A stretch of 6,373 nt of DNA from Mucilaginibacter sp. UBA4741 (lineage in GTDB: Bacteria; Bacteroidota; Bacteroidia; Sphingobacteriales; Sphingobacteriaceae). This document shows positions 1 to 5,878 of this stretch, one piece after another; within the stretch, counting starts at the first letter, position 1; every line of letters starts with the position of its first letter. The position numbers and the translations under genes are program-made. The notes beneath the pieces were generated by a model. It ran no database searches. It saw only the letters and a program-made list of their open reading frames with translations, and was not told where the DNA came from. The stretch lies in the NCBI GenBank assembly GCA_002403905.1, contig DHIR01000229.1:11474-17846 (forward strand), given 5' to 3'.

Positions 1-160
1 TCAAGTACTTCGCCTTCCATTTTTCCAAATCAGCTTTTAGTACGTCAATAGAATGGAAAGGCCCTTTTTCAGCTTTTTTTATCATCTGTTCAAATTCCTT
101 CTGACTGATAGCGTCTCCGGGAATTGCGTAATTGATTTTATCTGATTTAGTTTTGCCCAT
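1..160 (-). CDS. Small antitoxin-like protein, partial at its 3' end
   Basis: An open frame begins with ATG at 160 and is still open after 53 codons at the window edge, so the C-terminus is missing. A TGA visible at 3-1 is out of frame. The protein reads MGKTKSDKINYAIPGD... and continues through AEKGPFHSIDVLKADLEKWK. It is highly charged, with an N-terminal strand-like segment (INYAIPG) and amphipathic helices after it. From memory, short Bacteroidota proteins with this YAIPG...AEKG...W pattern are often the antitoxin partner of a RelE/ParE-type toxin encoded just downstream, which here would lie beyond the left edge. The antitoxin role is inference. A TAnnTTTG box ends 3 nt before the ATG. 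The gene is divergent from the methyltransferase, with 52 bp between the starts. It could also be an unrelated small hypothetical protein. Confidence 0.6.
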   Translation of the reverse strand, partial: MGKTKSDKINYAIPGDAISQKEFEQMIKKAEKGPFHSIDVLKADLEKWKAKYL

Positions 161-163
161 ATT

Positions 164-171
164 CAAAAATA
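164..171 (-). promoter_or_regulatory. Candidate -7 promoter box (TATTTTTG) for the left-edge gene
   Basis: Read on the minus strand, TATTTTTG matches the Bacteroidota -7 consensus TAnnTTTG at every fixed position. It lies 3 nt before the ATG at 160. No TTTG -33 element is seen at the usual spacing of about 19 bp. If used, transcription would begin at or very near the start codon, giving a leaderless mRNA. The surroundings are very AT-rich, so a chance match is possible. Confidence 0.35.
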
Positions 172-212
172 CAAATTTTAAAAGAATTAAAAATCCTTAT
201 ATTCAACTAAAA

Positions 213-836
213 ATGGCTTCCAATTATGATAACTCTGCCTGGTTTTATGATAGCTTATCCAAGCTATTTTACGGCAAATCGCTGATCAATGCCCAGGTGT
301 ACCTGCTTTCGTTTATCAAACCAAATTCAAGCATTCTTATTGCTGGCGGTGGCACAGGATGGATATTGGAGGAAATAGCTAAAATCCATCCATCAGGCTT
401 AAAAATTACTTATGTAGAAATATCGGCAAATATGATGGCGTTATCTAAAAAAAGAGCTGTTGGCGATAATGATGTAATTTTTATAAATAGCCCGGTAGAA
501 GAAGTATCATTTGCAGAGAAATTCGATATTATTATAACCCCATTCCTGTTTGATAATTTTACAGGAGATACGCTGCAAAAGGTCTTTGATCATTTACATC
601 CGCTGCTTAAAACTGACGGCTTATGGCTCAATACAGATTTCCAGCTAACCGGCAAGTGGTGGCAAAACGTGATGCTTAAAACAATGTTTGTGTTTTTTAA
701 GATAGTATGTGGCATTGAAACATCGGTATTGCCTGATATTAATAAGCAGTTTGAGCAGTATGGCTATGACGCTATTGCTCAAAAGACTTTTTATGGAGAT
801 TTTGTAAGTTCAAAAAACTTTAAAAAATCAAGTTAA
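213..836 (+). CDS. Class I SAM-dependent methyltransferase, 207 aa
   Basis: The predicted protein is a soluble cytoplasmic methyltransferase of the Rossmann-fold class I type. Motif I, the SAM-binding glycine loop, is ILIAGGGTG at residues 41-49. Strand beta-2 ends with the acidic residue Glu69 (ITYVEIS), which normally contacts the SAM ribose. FDIIITPFLFDNFT fits the beta-4/motif IV region. The C-terminal half (LNTDFQLTGKWWQ...) would form the substrate part. The substrate cannot be told from the sequence. The same frame is open from an ATG at 132, but the start at 213 (MASNYDNSAWFYD) is preferred. The upstream extension is low-complexity, it would overlap the divergent gene starting at 160, and 207 aa is the length I remember for this Sphingobacteriaceae family. 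No Shine-Dalgarno sequence is visible. The gene ends 31 nt before the toxin-antitoxin-like pair. Confidence 0.88.
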   Translation: MASNYDNSAWFYDSLSKLFYGKSLINAQVYLLSFIKPNSSILIAGGGTGWILEEIAKIHPSGLKITYVEISANMMALSKKRAVGDNDVIFINSPVEEVSFAEKFDIIITPFLFDNFTGDTLQKVFDHLHPLLKTDGLWLNTDFQLTGKWWQNVMLKTMFVFFKIVCGIETSVLPDINKQFEQYGYDAIAQKTFYGDFVSSKNFKKSS

Positions 837-856
837 TAAGTGTAAGTAAGATTTAT

Positions 857-864
857 TATATTTG
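857..864 (+). promoter_or_regulatory. Candidate -7 promoter box (TATATTTG) for the antitoxin-toxin pair
   Basis: TATATTTG matches the Bacteroidota -7 consensus TAnnTTTG completely and ends 3 nt before the ATG at 868. No clear -33 TTTG is present at about 19 bp upstream. A promoter here would give a leaderless transcript from 868, or a very short leader if translation begins at the in-frame ATG at 880. It would let the toxin-antitoxin pair be expressed apart from the methyltransferase gene. Confidence 0.4.
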
Positions 865-867
865 AGT

Positions 868-1062
868 ATGGAAAGGTTAATGATACAAATTCCCGAAAAA
901 AAGTCAAAGTTGGTCAAATCTTTACTCAAAGAACTTGGCGTAATTGTAGAACCTCATGTATCAGCTTTATCGAAAAAGTTGAATAGTATTATGAGCGATG
1001 GCCCGTTACCATCTATGGATGAAATAGTAGAAGAGGTTAGGGCTGTAAGGGCTAAATCTTAA
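868..1062 (+). CDS. Putative antitoxin of a PIN-toxin pair, 64 aa
   Basis: This is a small charged protein: a strand-like N-terminus (MERLMIQIPEKK), a helix (SKLVKSLLKELGV), a basic linker, and an acidic C-terminal helix (PSMDEIVEEVRAVRAKS). The layout suits a type II antitoxin with an N-terminal dimer/DNA-binding part and a C-terminal toxin-binding tail, but I do not recognise a named family. Position is the main evidence: its stop codon shares one base with the start of the PIN-domain gene (TAATG), so the two are translationally coupled. ATG at 868 is chosen. A TTG at 862 in the same frame lies inside the candidate -7 box, and an ATG at 880 (MIQIPEKK) is a possible alternative. If the pair is a real module, this protein should neutralise the PIN RNase and may repress its own promoter. 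Confidence 0.75.
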   Translation: MERLMIQIPEKKSKLVKSLLKELGVIVEPHVSALSKKLNSIMSDGPLPSMDEIVEEVRAVRAKS

Positions 1063-1466
1063 TGATTGTTGCATTAGATACAAACATTTGGATTTCACTG
1101 GCACTGAATAAACAATTAGATTTTATCGAGATTCTAAATAGTAGAGAGGTTGTTATAGCAAGTTGTGACCAATTGCTTGATGAATTAATTACAGTATTAT
1201 TAAGGCCGAAATTCGGAAAATATTTCTCTAAAGATTACATCGAAGAGTTGATTCATTTTCATGAACTAACAACAACCTTTTTTGAAGTAAATAAAATCAC
1301 TGAAGTGGTTGCTGACGAAAAAGACAATTATCTTTTTGCACTATGTAAATCCGCAAAAGCAGACTATTTTATTACAGGAGATAAATTGCTATTAAATGTC
1401 GACAAATATGGTAATTCATCAATTATAACTTTGTCGACATTTAAAACACTATTTGAAAGTTTATAG
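1062..1466 (+). CDS. PIN-domain putative toxin (RNase), 134 aa
   Basis: The protein matches the PIN-family putative toxin component group (COG1569/TIGR00305-like) in length and motifs. The acidic residues that bind the catalytic metal ion are visible: Asp6 in ALDTNIW, Glu41 in LLDELITVLLRPKF, Asp88 in ADEKDNYLFALC, and Asp107 in ADYFITGDKLLL. The RPKF motif after Glu41 and the FITGDKLLL motif are typical of this subgroup. PIN toxins of VapC type are Mg-dependent endoribonucleases that cleave RNA, often tRNA or rRNA. The target here is unknown. The start codon overlaps the antitoxin stop by one base. All active-site residues are kept, so it should be active. The last part of the gene carries a 15-bp perfect inverted repeat (arms 1392-1406 and 1430-1444). 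The stop is 10 bp from that of the convergent response regulator gene. Confidence 0.88.
   Translation: MIVALDTNIWISLALNKQLDFIEILNSREVVIASCDQLLDELITVLLRPKFGKYFSKDYIEELIHFHELTTTFFEVNKITEVVADEKDNYLFALCKSAKADYFITGDKLLLNVDKYGNSSIITLSTFKTLFESL
1392..1444. repeat. Perfect 15-bp inverted repeat in the toxin gene's 3' end
   Basis: The left arm TTAAATGTCGACAAA (1392-1406) is the exact reverse complement of the right arm TTTGTCGACATTTAA (1430-1444), with a 23-nt loop. Each arm contains the self-complementary core TGTCGACA, so the arms are also partial direct copies. The arms are read in different codon frames of the toxin gene (LNVDK for the left, LSTF for the right), so protein repetition does not explain the symmetry. 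It lies 22 nt before the toxin stop codon and 32 nt beyond the end of the convergent response regulator gene. A folded hairpin could mark or protect 3' ends on either strand. No strong T-tract follows it, so it is not a standard intrinsic terminator. Confidence 0.7.
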
Positions 1467-1476
1467 TATTAAACCT

Positions 1477-2169
1477 TTATGCCTGGTAAACAAACTTATA
1501 CCCAATCCCCCTTACAGTTTGTAAGAACTGCGGATAATCAGGGTTTGTTTCTATTTTCTTACGTAGCCTTACAATGTGCATATCCAGCGTACGGGTATTA
1601 ACATCGGCATTGTAGCCCCATACTTCCATCATTAGCTCTTCGCGGTTTATAACCTTATTTTTATTTTTAAGGAAGTATAGTAATATGCGGTTCTCTAATA
1701 TGGTCAGCTCAATTTTGCGGCCATCACGTATCAGTAAATGCGTATTGGGATGATGCTCCATATTAGCGAAGCTATACGTTTCTGATTTTTCGTTATTTAA
1801 CGCAAACTTTATTTTGTTTTCGATCAGCGCAACTACCACATCCATGTTAAATGGCTTGGTTACATAATCGGATACGCCAAAGCCGTAGGCAGATATTTTA
1901 TCAATATCCTGTTGCTTGGCGGTGGTCATAATTACAATACCATCAAAACCTTTTGCACGGAGGTTGGTGCAAACTTCTGCACCTTGTTTGCCGGGCAGCA
2001 TCCAATCCAGCAAAACAATATCGGGCTGCTCGGCCAGTATCAATGCCTCTGCTTCGTCACCATTATTGGCTTCCAGCACTTTATAACCTTCTGATTGCAG
2101 GCGCTCTGCAACCAAAAAACGCAGGTTTTCATCATCTTCAACAAGCGCTATTTTTATTTCTTTGTTCAT
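1477..2169 (-). CDS. OmpR/PhoB-family response regulator, 230 aa
   Basis: This is a cytoplasmic DNA-binding regulator, the output of the kinase encoded immediately upstream. The receiver domain spans about residues 4-120 and has all key residues: the acidic pocket Glu11-Asp12-Asp13, the phospho-acceptor Asp55 (IVLLDWMLPG), the switch Thr83, and Lys105 in the TKPF motif. The C-terminal winged-helix domain covers about residues 135-228, including ELTILENRILLYFL, the recognition region TRTLDMHIVRLRKKIE, and the closing wing TVRGIGYKFV. The usual GADDY before the conserved Lys reads GVSDY, a mild variation. The ATG at 2169 follows the kinase stop by 3 bp, so the two are translationally linked. 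It resembles the Bacteroidota RprY-like group in layout, but I do not assign that symbol. Its target genes are not known from the window; its own operon is a natural candidate. Confidence 0.95.
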   Translation of the reverse strand: MNKEIKIALVEDDENLRFLVAERLQSEGYKVLEANNGDEAEALILAEQPDIVLLDWMLPGKQGAEVCTNLRAKGFDGIVIMTTAKQQDIDKISAYGFGVSDYVTKPFNMDVVVALIENKIKFALNNEKSETYSFANMEHHPNTHLLIRDGRKIELTILENRILLYFLKNKNKVINREELMMEVWGYNADVNTRTLDMHIVRLRKKIETNPDYPQFLQTVRGIGYKFVYQA

Positions 2170-2172
2170 AAT

Positions 2173-3825
2173 TTAATTTGCGTATGGCAGCGTAACAGTA
2201 AATTCAGAACCCATATCAACTTTACTTTTAACGGTTATATCGCCATCCATAAAATTAACCAGTTCTTTACAAAATGCCAGGCCCAGGCCCACGCTTCCGT
2301 TTTGATTATATTGGTTTTCTAATCTATAAAATTTTCTGAATATATTACTCAATTCACTTTTGGGTATCCCTATACCATTATCAATAAATGAAAATATAAT
2401 ATTACGCTTTTCGAGCGTTATTTTTATAAAAAGCTCTTTTTTATCCAAATGCGAATATTTATACGCATTCTCTATTAAGTTTTGAAAAACACTGCCTAAT
2501 AATACCGTATCGGTATAAAAAAACTTCGCTTCTTTATCAATAGAATAGTCCAGTTTAAAAAGCGGGTATTTTATTTTAAAGGTATCAATATATCCCTTTA
2601 CAAAATGCTCAATTTTTATTTTATCTTTTTTTATGGTGATAGATTTATTTTCCAACTGCGTAAATGACAGCAATTTGTTCATCAACTCATTTAGCTTATC
2701 CGCCTCTTCATCCAGGATTTTACCATAGTGCTTGCGTTGCCTGTCGGTTAGTTCATTATCGCCTTTTAGGTTTGAGCCTGCAATTTTTATAACGCTTACA
2801 GGTGTTTTAAACTCGTGCGTAAAGTTGTTTATAAAGTCATACTGTAGCTTAAACATTTTTAAGTTAACGCTAAGGTTACGGTATATAAGCCACCCTATCA
2901 GCATAAAAACCGAGTAGATAAGCAGCAAAACACCGGCAATAGGCAAAAAGCGATGATAAATTTCGCTGTTTAAATAATTCTTGGGCGACGTAAAATATAG
3001 CTTATAGTCTGAGAATGCACCGGGTAGCGCTACCTCATCAGTAATAAGTTTGGTATGATCAATATCAGGTGGATCATAAGCAACCTGCTTTATTGAGATA
3101 GCATTGTATAGCTCGGGGTGTGCATTCTTTATCTTCAGCTTATAAGGATCAAGATAAAAAGTTACCATATTTTGTCTGTAGAAGGATGTGGAGTATTTAA
3201 CCCGCTGCAGGTCATGGTAAGTTTTCAGATCAGCGTTGGCCGGGATATTTAAAAAGCTGATCTTACCGGGCCTGGTATTATAAAACACGCTTTGCTCATC
3301 AGGTCCGGGGCCTTTTAGTGTATCGTATCGGGCAATATAATCGTTTAATTTATCAGCCATCTGCCTAAAATCATTCGCATTTATCTCGTCTTCATTTTTT
3401 AGTCTTACCTCCTTGCCCTTATTAGGGAAATACTCATAAATTGACCTTGCAGATACGCCCAGGCTATTATTATTACCGGCATATCCTTTATCCTGGCTGC
3501 CCACAACAACCTGGTAAAAAACCATTTTTGTAACAAACTTAAAATTATGGAAAACCGAATCGGCATAGTTTGCAGCCGAAGATGAATCAAGCAAGCCTGA
3601 GTACAGGTTTATTTCGAATATTTTATTTCGGTAAAAATCATTGTATGGGCCAATAACAGATTTATCAACCACGTTATTTTTTTTGGCCGCGAAATCATTT
3701 TCAACATTTTGCGCAGTCAGCTTATAACCAACTATAAGCCCAACAATTAAGGTAGTAGTTACCAGGGAAAGAAAGGCAATAATTAGCAATGAGTTTTTTC
3801 TGTAAACTGTAGTGTGCCCTTTCAT
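2173..3825 (-). CDS. Sensor histidine kinase with large periplasmic domain, 550 aa
   Basis: This inner-membrane kinase autophosphorylates and passes the phosphate to the regulator encoded next to it. Transmembrane helix 1 is at about residues 12-34. A periplasmic region of about 255 residues follows, with no domain I recognise, then transmembrane helix 2 at about 293-316. The DHp region has NNFTHEFKTP with phospho-acceptor His337. The catalytic ATP-binding domain has the N box (FQNLIENAYKYSH, Asn449/Asn453), the G1 box DNGIGIP (Asp482), the F box IFRKFYR, and the G2 box GSVGLGLAF (about 510-518). All are intact, so it should be active. ATG at 3825 is chosen. An in-frame TTG at 3837, directly after the upstream stop, would add only four residues and is less likely. 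The gap to the upstream S9 gene is 12 bp and to the regulator 3 bp, so the three genes form an apparent operon. Confidence 0.93.
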   Translation of the reverse strand: MKGHTTVYRKNSLLIIAFLSLVTTTLIVGLIVGYKLTAQNVENDFAAKKNNVVDKSVIGPYNDFYRNKIFEINLYSGLLDSSSAANYADSVFHNFKFVTKMVFYQVVVGSQDKGYAGNNNSLGVSARSIYEYFPNKGKEVRLKNEDEINANDFRQMADKLNDYIARYDTLKGPGPDEQSVFYNTRPGKISFLNIPANADLKTYHDLQRVKYSTSFYRQNMVTFYLDPYKLKIKNAHPELYNAISIKQVAYDPPDIDHTKLITDEVALPGAFSDYKLYFTSPKNYLNSEIYHRFLPIAGVLLLIYSVFMLIGWLIYRNLSVNLKMFKLQYDFINNFTHEFKTPVSVIKIAGSNLKGDNELTDRQRKHYGKILDEEADKLNELMNKLLSFTQLENKSITIKKDKIKIEHFVKGYIDTFKIKYPLFKLDYSIDKEAKFFYTDTVLLGSVFQNLIENAYKYSHLDKKELFIKITLEKRNIIFSFIDNGIGIPKSELSNIFRKFYRLENQYNQNGSVGLGLAFCKELVNFMDGDITVKSKVDMGSEFTVTLPYAN

Positions 3826-3837
3826 TACCACAGGCAA

Positions 3838-5727
3838 TTAGGGTTTAACATGCATATTATTGTCCAGAAATTTTTCAATATCAGCATAATTTTGCATTCG
3901 CTTTTTTTCACTACCAATTGACCCACGCTGGTTTTTACTAGGCAAATACCTTACAGGTATATTGCGCCTTTGTAACTCACGAATATAATGTTCCAATTCG
4001 TTAATATTAGCACGCTGGGCTTTTAAATTCTGGAATATAATTATGGGTACTTTGGGCTTATCCGAATGAAACACCGGCGAAATTGAACGCAACTGGTCGG
4101 CATCTTTTTCAGGGTCGCCTATGGTTGCATACATCTTTTGCAAAAACGGCTGGTAGAAAGGCGGTGCCGTTTTAATATAAGTAAATAAGTTAATTAACCC
4201 GTCTTGTATTACGGCGCAGTTGTATAATTTGGGGTTAAACGAAATACCATACAATGCCGAAAAGCCGCCAAAGCCATGGCCGTATATGGCTATTTTTTTA
4301 GGGTTGGCAATTTTTTGGGCGATGAGCCAGTTTACACCATCGGTTATATCCTGTTGTATCTTACCACCCAACTCTTTAAAGCCGGCGCTGTAAAACACTT
4401 TGCCATATCCCGATGACCCTCTGTAATTAATCTGTAAAACCGCATAACCGCGATTAGCTAAAAATTGAACATCCAAGTTATAATTCCATGAGTCGCGAGA
4501 GCCAAAAGGCCCATCATGGGGTATAACTACTACTGGCAGGTTGGTTTTATCATCAACTAATGGCAATGTCAGGTACCCGTTTATAACCGTCCCATCGCTT
4601 GCCGTATAGCTGATAGGTGTTTTTACACAAAGCTCGCCGGGGTTAATGTTAGAGTTATCGGTAAGTTTGGTTAGCGTATTGCTTAAGCGCTCATAAAGGT
4701 AAACCGCGCCCCTGCTCCTATCTGTATAGGTACTAACTATAAATCTATTTTCGGCCGTGTCCCTGTCAGAGATATTTAGTTCATTGCCGCTAAGCTGCTT
4801 GTAAAGGTTTTGATATATGGCTTTAATTTCGGCATTAAAAAAATGCTTTTGCGGCTTGGCTTCTTCCCATGATACCAGTTCAAGGCGCTGTTTCATTTTC
4901 GAATAGTCGGCTCTTAATATATCGGCATTATTATTAGCGTAAATAACCCTTTCTTCCTGTCCGTTTTCGGCGTTTATCTCAACAAAAGCAGTTTTGTCGC
5001 GCCCAACGTTTGACAAGGCATAGAAATTTTTCTTTACACCTGTAAACGCAATGAGCCTCACATAATTCCTGAAATTATTTTTGATGATAACTCTGAATTT
5101 CGACTTATCGTTTGCGCGGTATAGTATGGTTTCGTCAACGCCATTGGTCGCTTTTATCAGGCGTATTTTTGCGTCGGCGTCTACCAGCCATTCGGTAATA
5201 TTACCGAGGTTTACCAGGTATGTTTTTAATTCGCCGGTTTTAATGTTTAACCTGTAAACATCAAAGTTTGCCGAATCGCGCTTATTCATGCTGATAGTGA
5301 TAATATCAGGCGTTGCCCTGCTTTTGTTCAATATCCTTACCTTGGCCTGCCCTTCTGATAAGATGGTCTTTATTTTCAATGTATTTACATCCAGCACTTG
5401 CATAGGATGCTCATCGCCCAAGTTATCCTGGCTAAAAAGTATCTGGTTATCGTAGGTCCAGGTATAATCGCCGCTTACCGAAAAATCACTAAACGATGTT
5501 GCCATTACCTCTTTACCGCTTGCAATAGATTGGATAAAGATGTTTTGTATTTCATTATATCTTTTTAAGTATGATACATACTTACCATCGGGCGATATTT
5601 TGAACGAAGTCTTCTCCGGGTTTTTCAAAAACTCGCTTATAGGTATTTCTATAGCTTTGTTTCTGTTGCAGGCACATAAAGCAAATACTACAAAAATTAA
5701 AACTAAAGTTTTCAGACTCCTCACCAT
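3838..5727 (-). CDS. S9-family peptidase-like lipoprotein lacking the catalytic triad, 629 aa
   Basis: The protein begins with a lipoprotein signal, MVRSLKTLVLIFVVFALCAC, with Cys20 the likely lipidated residue, so it should be membrane-anchored facing the periplasm. Residues about 30-355 look like the beta-propeller of prolyl-oligopeptidase-type proteins (for example ISPDGKYVSYL). Residues about 370-625 are the alpha/beta-hydrolase part, with family landmarks HDGP (404-407; usually HGGP), NYRGSSGYG (434-442), ITDGVNWLI and SPVFHSDK. All three catalytic positions are changed. The nucleophile elbow, normally GxSxGG, reads GHGFGG with Gly485. The Asp expected in the GANDPRV-like segment is Ala570 (NLKAQRA). 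The His expected in EGHGF aligns without gaps to Gly602 (NQRGSI). The codons are GGC, GCC and GGG. The frame is intact, so this looks like a maintained pseudoenzyme rather than a decayed gene. It is the first gene of the operon with the kinase and regulator. GTG at 5724 is a minor alternative start. Confidence 0.9.
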   Translation of the reverse strand: MVRSLKTLVLIFVVFALCACNRNKAIEIPISEFLKNPEKTSFKISPDGKYVSYLKRYNEIQNIFIQSIASGKEVMATSFSDFSVSGDYTWTYDNQILFSQDNLGDEHPMQVLDVNTLKIKTILSEGQAKVRILNKSRATPDIITISMNKRDSANFDVYRLNIKTGELKTYLVNLGNITEWLVDADAKIRLIKATNGVDETILYRANDKSKFRVIIKNNFRNYVRLIAFTGVKKNFYALSNVGRDKTAFVEINAENGQEERVIYANNNADILRADYSKMKQRLELVSWEEAKPQKHFFNAEIKAIYQNLYKQLSGNELNISDRDTAENRFIVSTYTDRSRGAVYLYERLSNTLTKLTDNSNINPGELCVKTPISYTASDGTVINGYLTLPLVDDKTNLPVVVIPHDGPFGSRDSWNYNLDVQFLANRGYAVLQINYRGSSGYGKVFYSAGFKELGGKIQQDITDGVNWLIAQKIANPKKIAIYGHGFGGFSALYGISFNPKLYNCAVIQDGLINLFTYIKTAPPFYQPFLQKMYATIGDPEKDADQLRSISPVFHSDKPKVPIIIFQNLKAQRANINELEHYIRELQRRNIPVRYLPSKNQRGSIGSEKKRMQNYADIEKFLDNNMHVKP

Positions 5728-5763
5728 TCTATATATTCAACTCCGGGTTATAATCAGGTTAAA

Positions 5764-5833
5764 TTATGTAAATAACTTAGCTTTTTTTAAAATGTCACTA
5801 CAATTTTACCCTACTTGTGCGTTATGTAAATAA
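5764..5833. repeat. 12-bp perfect direct repeat (TTATGTAAATAA), candidate operator
   Basis: TTATGTAAATAA occurs at 5764-5775 and again at 5822-5833, 58 bp from start to start, both within the divergent intergenic region. OmpR-family regulators commonly bind direct repeats, so this could be a site for the response regulator of the adjacent operon. That link is inference. The spacing is wider than the usual 10-11 bp tandem half-sites, and the sequence is AT-rich, so chance cannot be excluded. Confidence 0.4.
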
Positions 5834-5870
5834 TCAACAACATATGCGCCGTGTTTAATTTTTAAATATT

Positions 5871-5878
5871 TATTTTTA
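5871..5878 (+). promoter_or_regulatory. Weak candidate -7 box (TATTTTTA) for the TPR gene
   Basis: TATTTTTA differs from TAnnTTTG only at the last base and lies 4 nt before the ATG at 5883. That is nearly the same spacing as the boxes before the two antitoxin-like genes. No convincing -33 TTTG is seen; GTTT at 5853-5856 is the nearest similar sequence. The AT-rich setting makes this a low-confidence call. Confidence 0.25.

Noticed and set aside
1..3. TGA on the minus strand at the left edge as a stop codon for the antitoxin-like gene
   Set aside because: Counting codons from the ATG at 160, the last full codon is TTG at 4-2, so this TGA is out of frame and the gene continues outside the window.
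132..212. In-frame upstream extension of the methyltransferase starting with ATG at 132
   Set aside because: The extra 27 residues are low-complexity, Lys/Asn-rich and translated from AT-rich promoter DNA, and the extension overlaps the divergent gene starting at 160. The ATG at 213 gives the expected domain length.
834..858. TAATAA...TTATTA inverted repeat between the methyltransferase and the antitoxin as a terminator or operator
   Set aside because: The arms are only 6 bp, entirely A/T, and overlap a stop codon; such matches are expected by chance here.
1912..2322. Several plus-strand open frames opposite the response regulator and the kinase 3' end
   Set aside because: They lie antisense to clearly coding sequence with complete domain motifs, have no recognisable protein features, and follow from the codon use of the real genes.
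3405..3590. A 61-codon minus-strand open frame inside the kinase gene
   Set aside because: It is in a different frame within the kinase periplasmic domain, which is continuous and intact; no protein features are visible.
3838..5727. Reading the S9 gene as an ordinary active dipeptidyl or oligopeptidase, or as a pseudogene
   Set aside because: The Ser, Asp and His positions are all substituted, so activity is not expected. The frame is intact over 629 codons with the signal peptide and fold landmarks kept, so it does not look like a decaying gene.
198..5742. Shared 11-mer TATATTCAACT at 198-208 and 5732-5742, both close to start codons
   Set aside because: The copies are in opposite orientation relative to their genes, the sequence is AT-rich, and nothing around them matches; probably chance.
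5540..5833. Plus-strand open frame spanning the S9 gene 5' end and the intergenic region
   Set aside because: It is mostly antisense to the lipoprotein signal and propeller start. Its apparent hydrophobic stretch is the complement of the AT-rich signal sequence.
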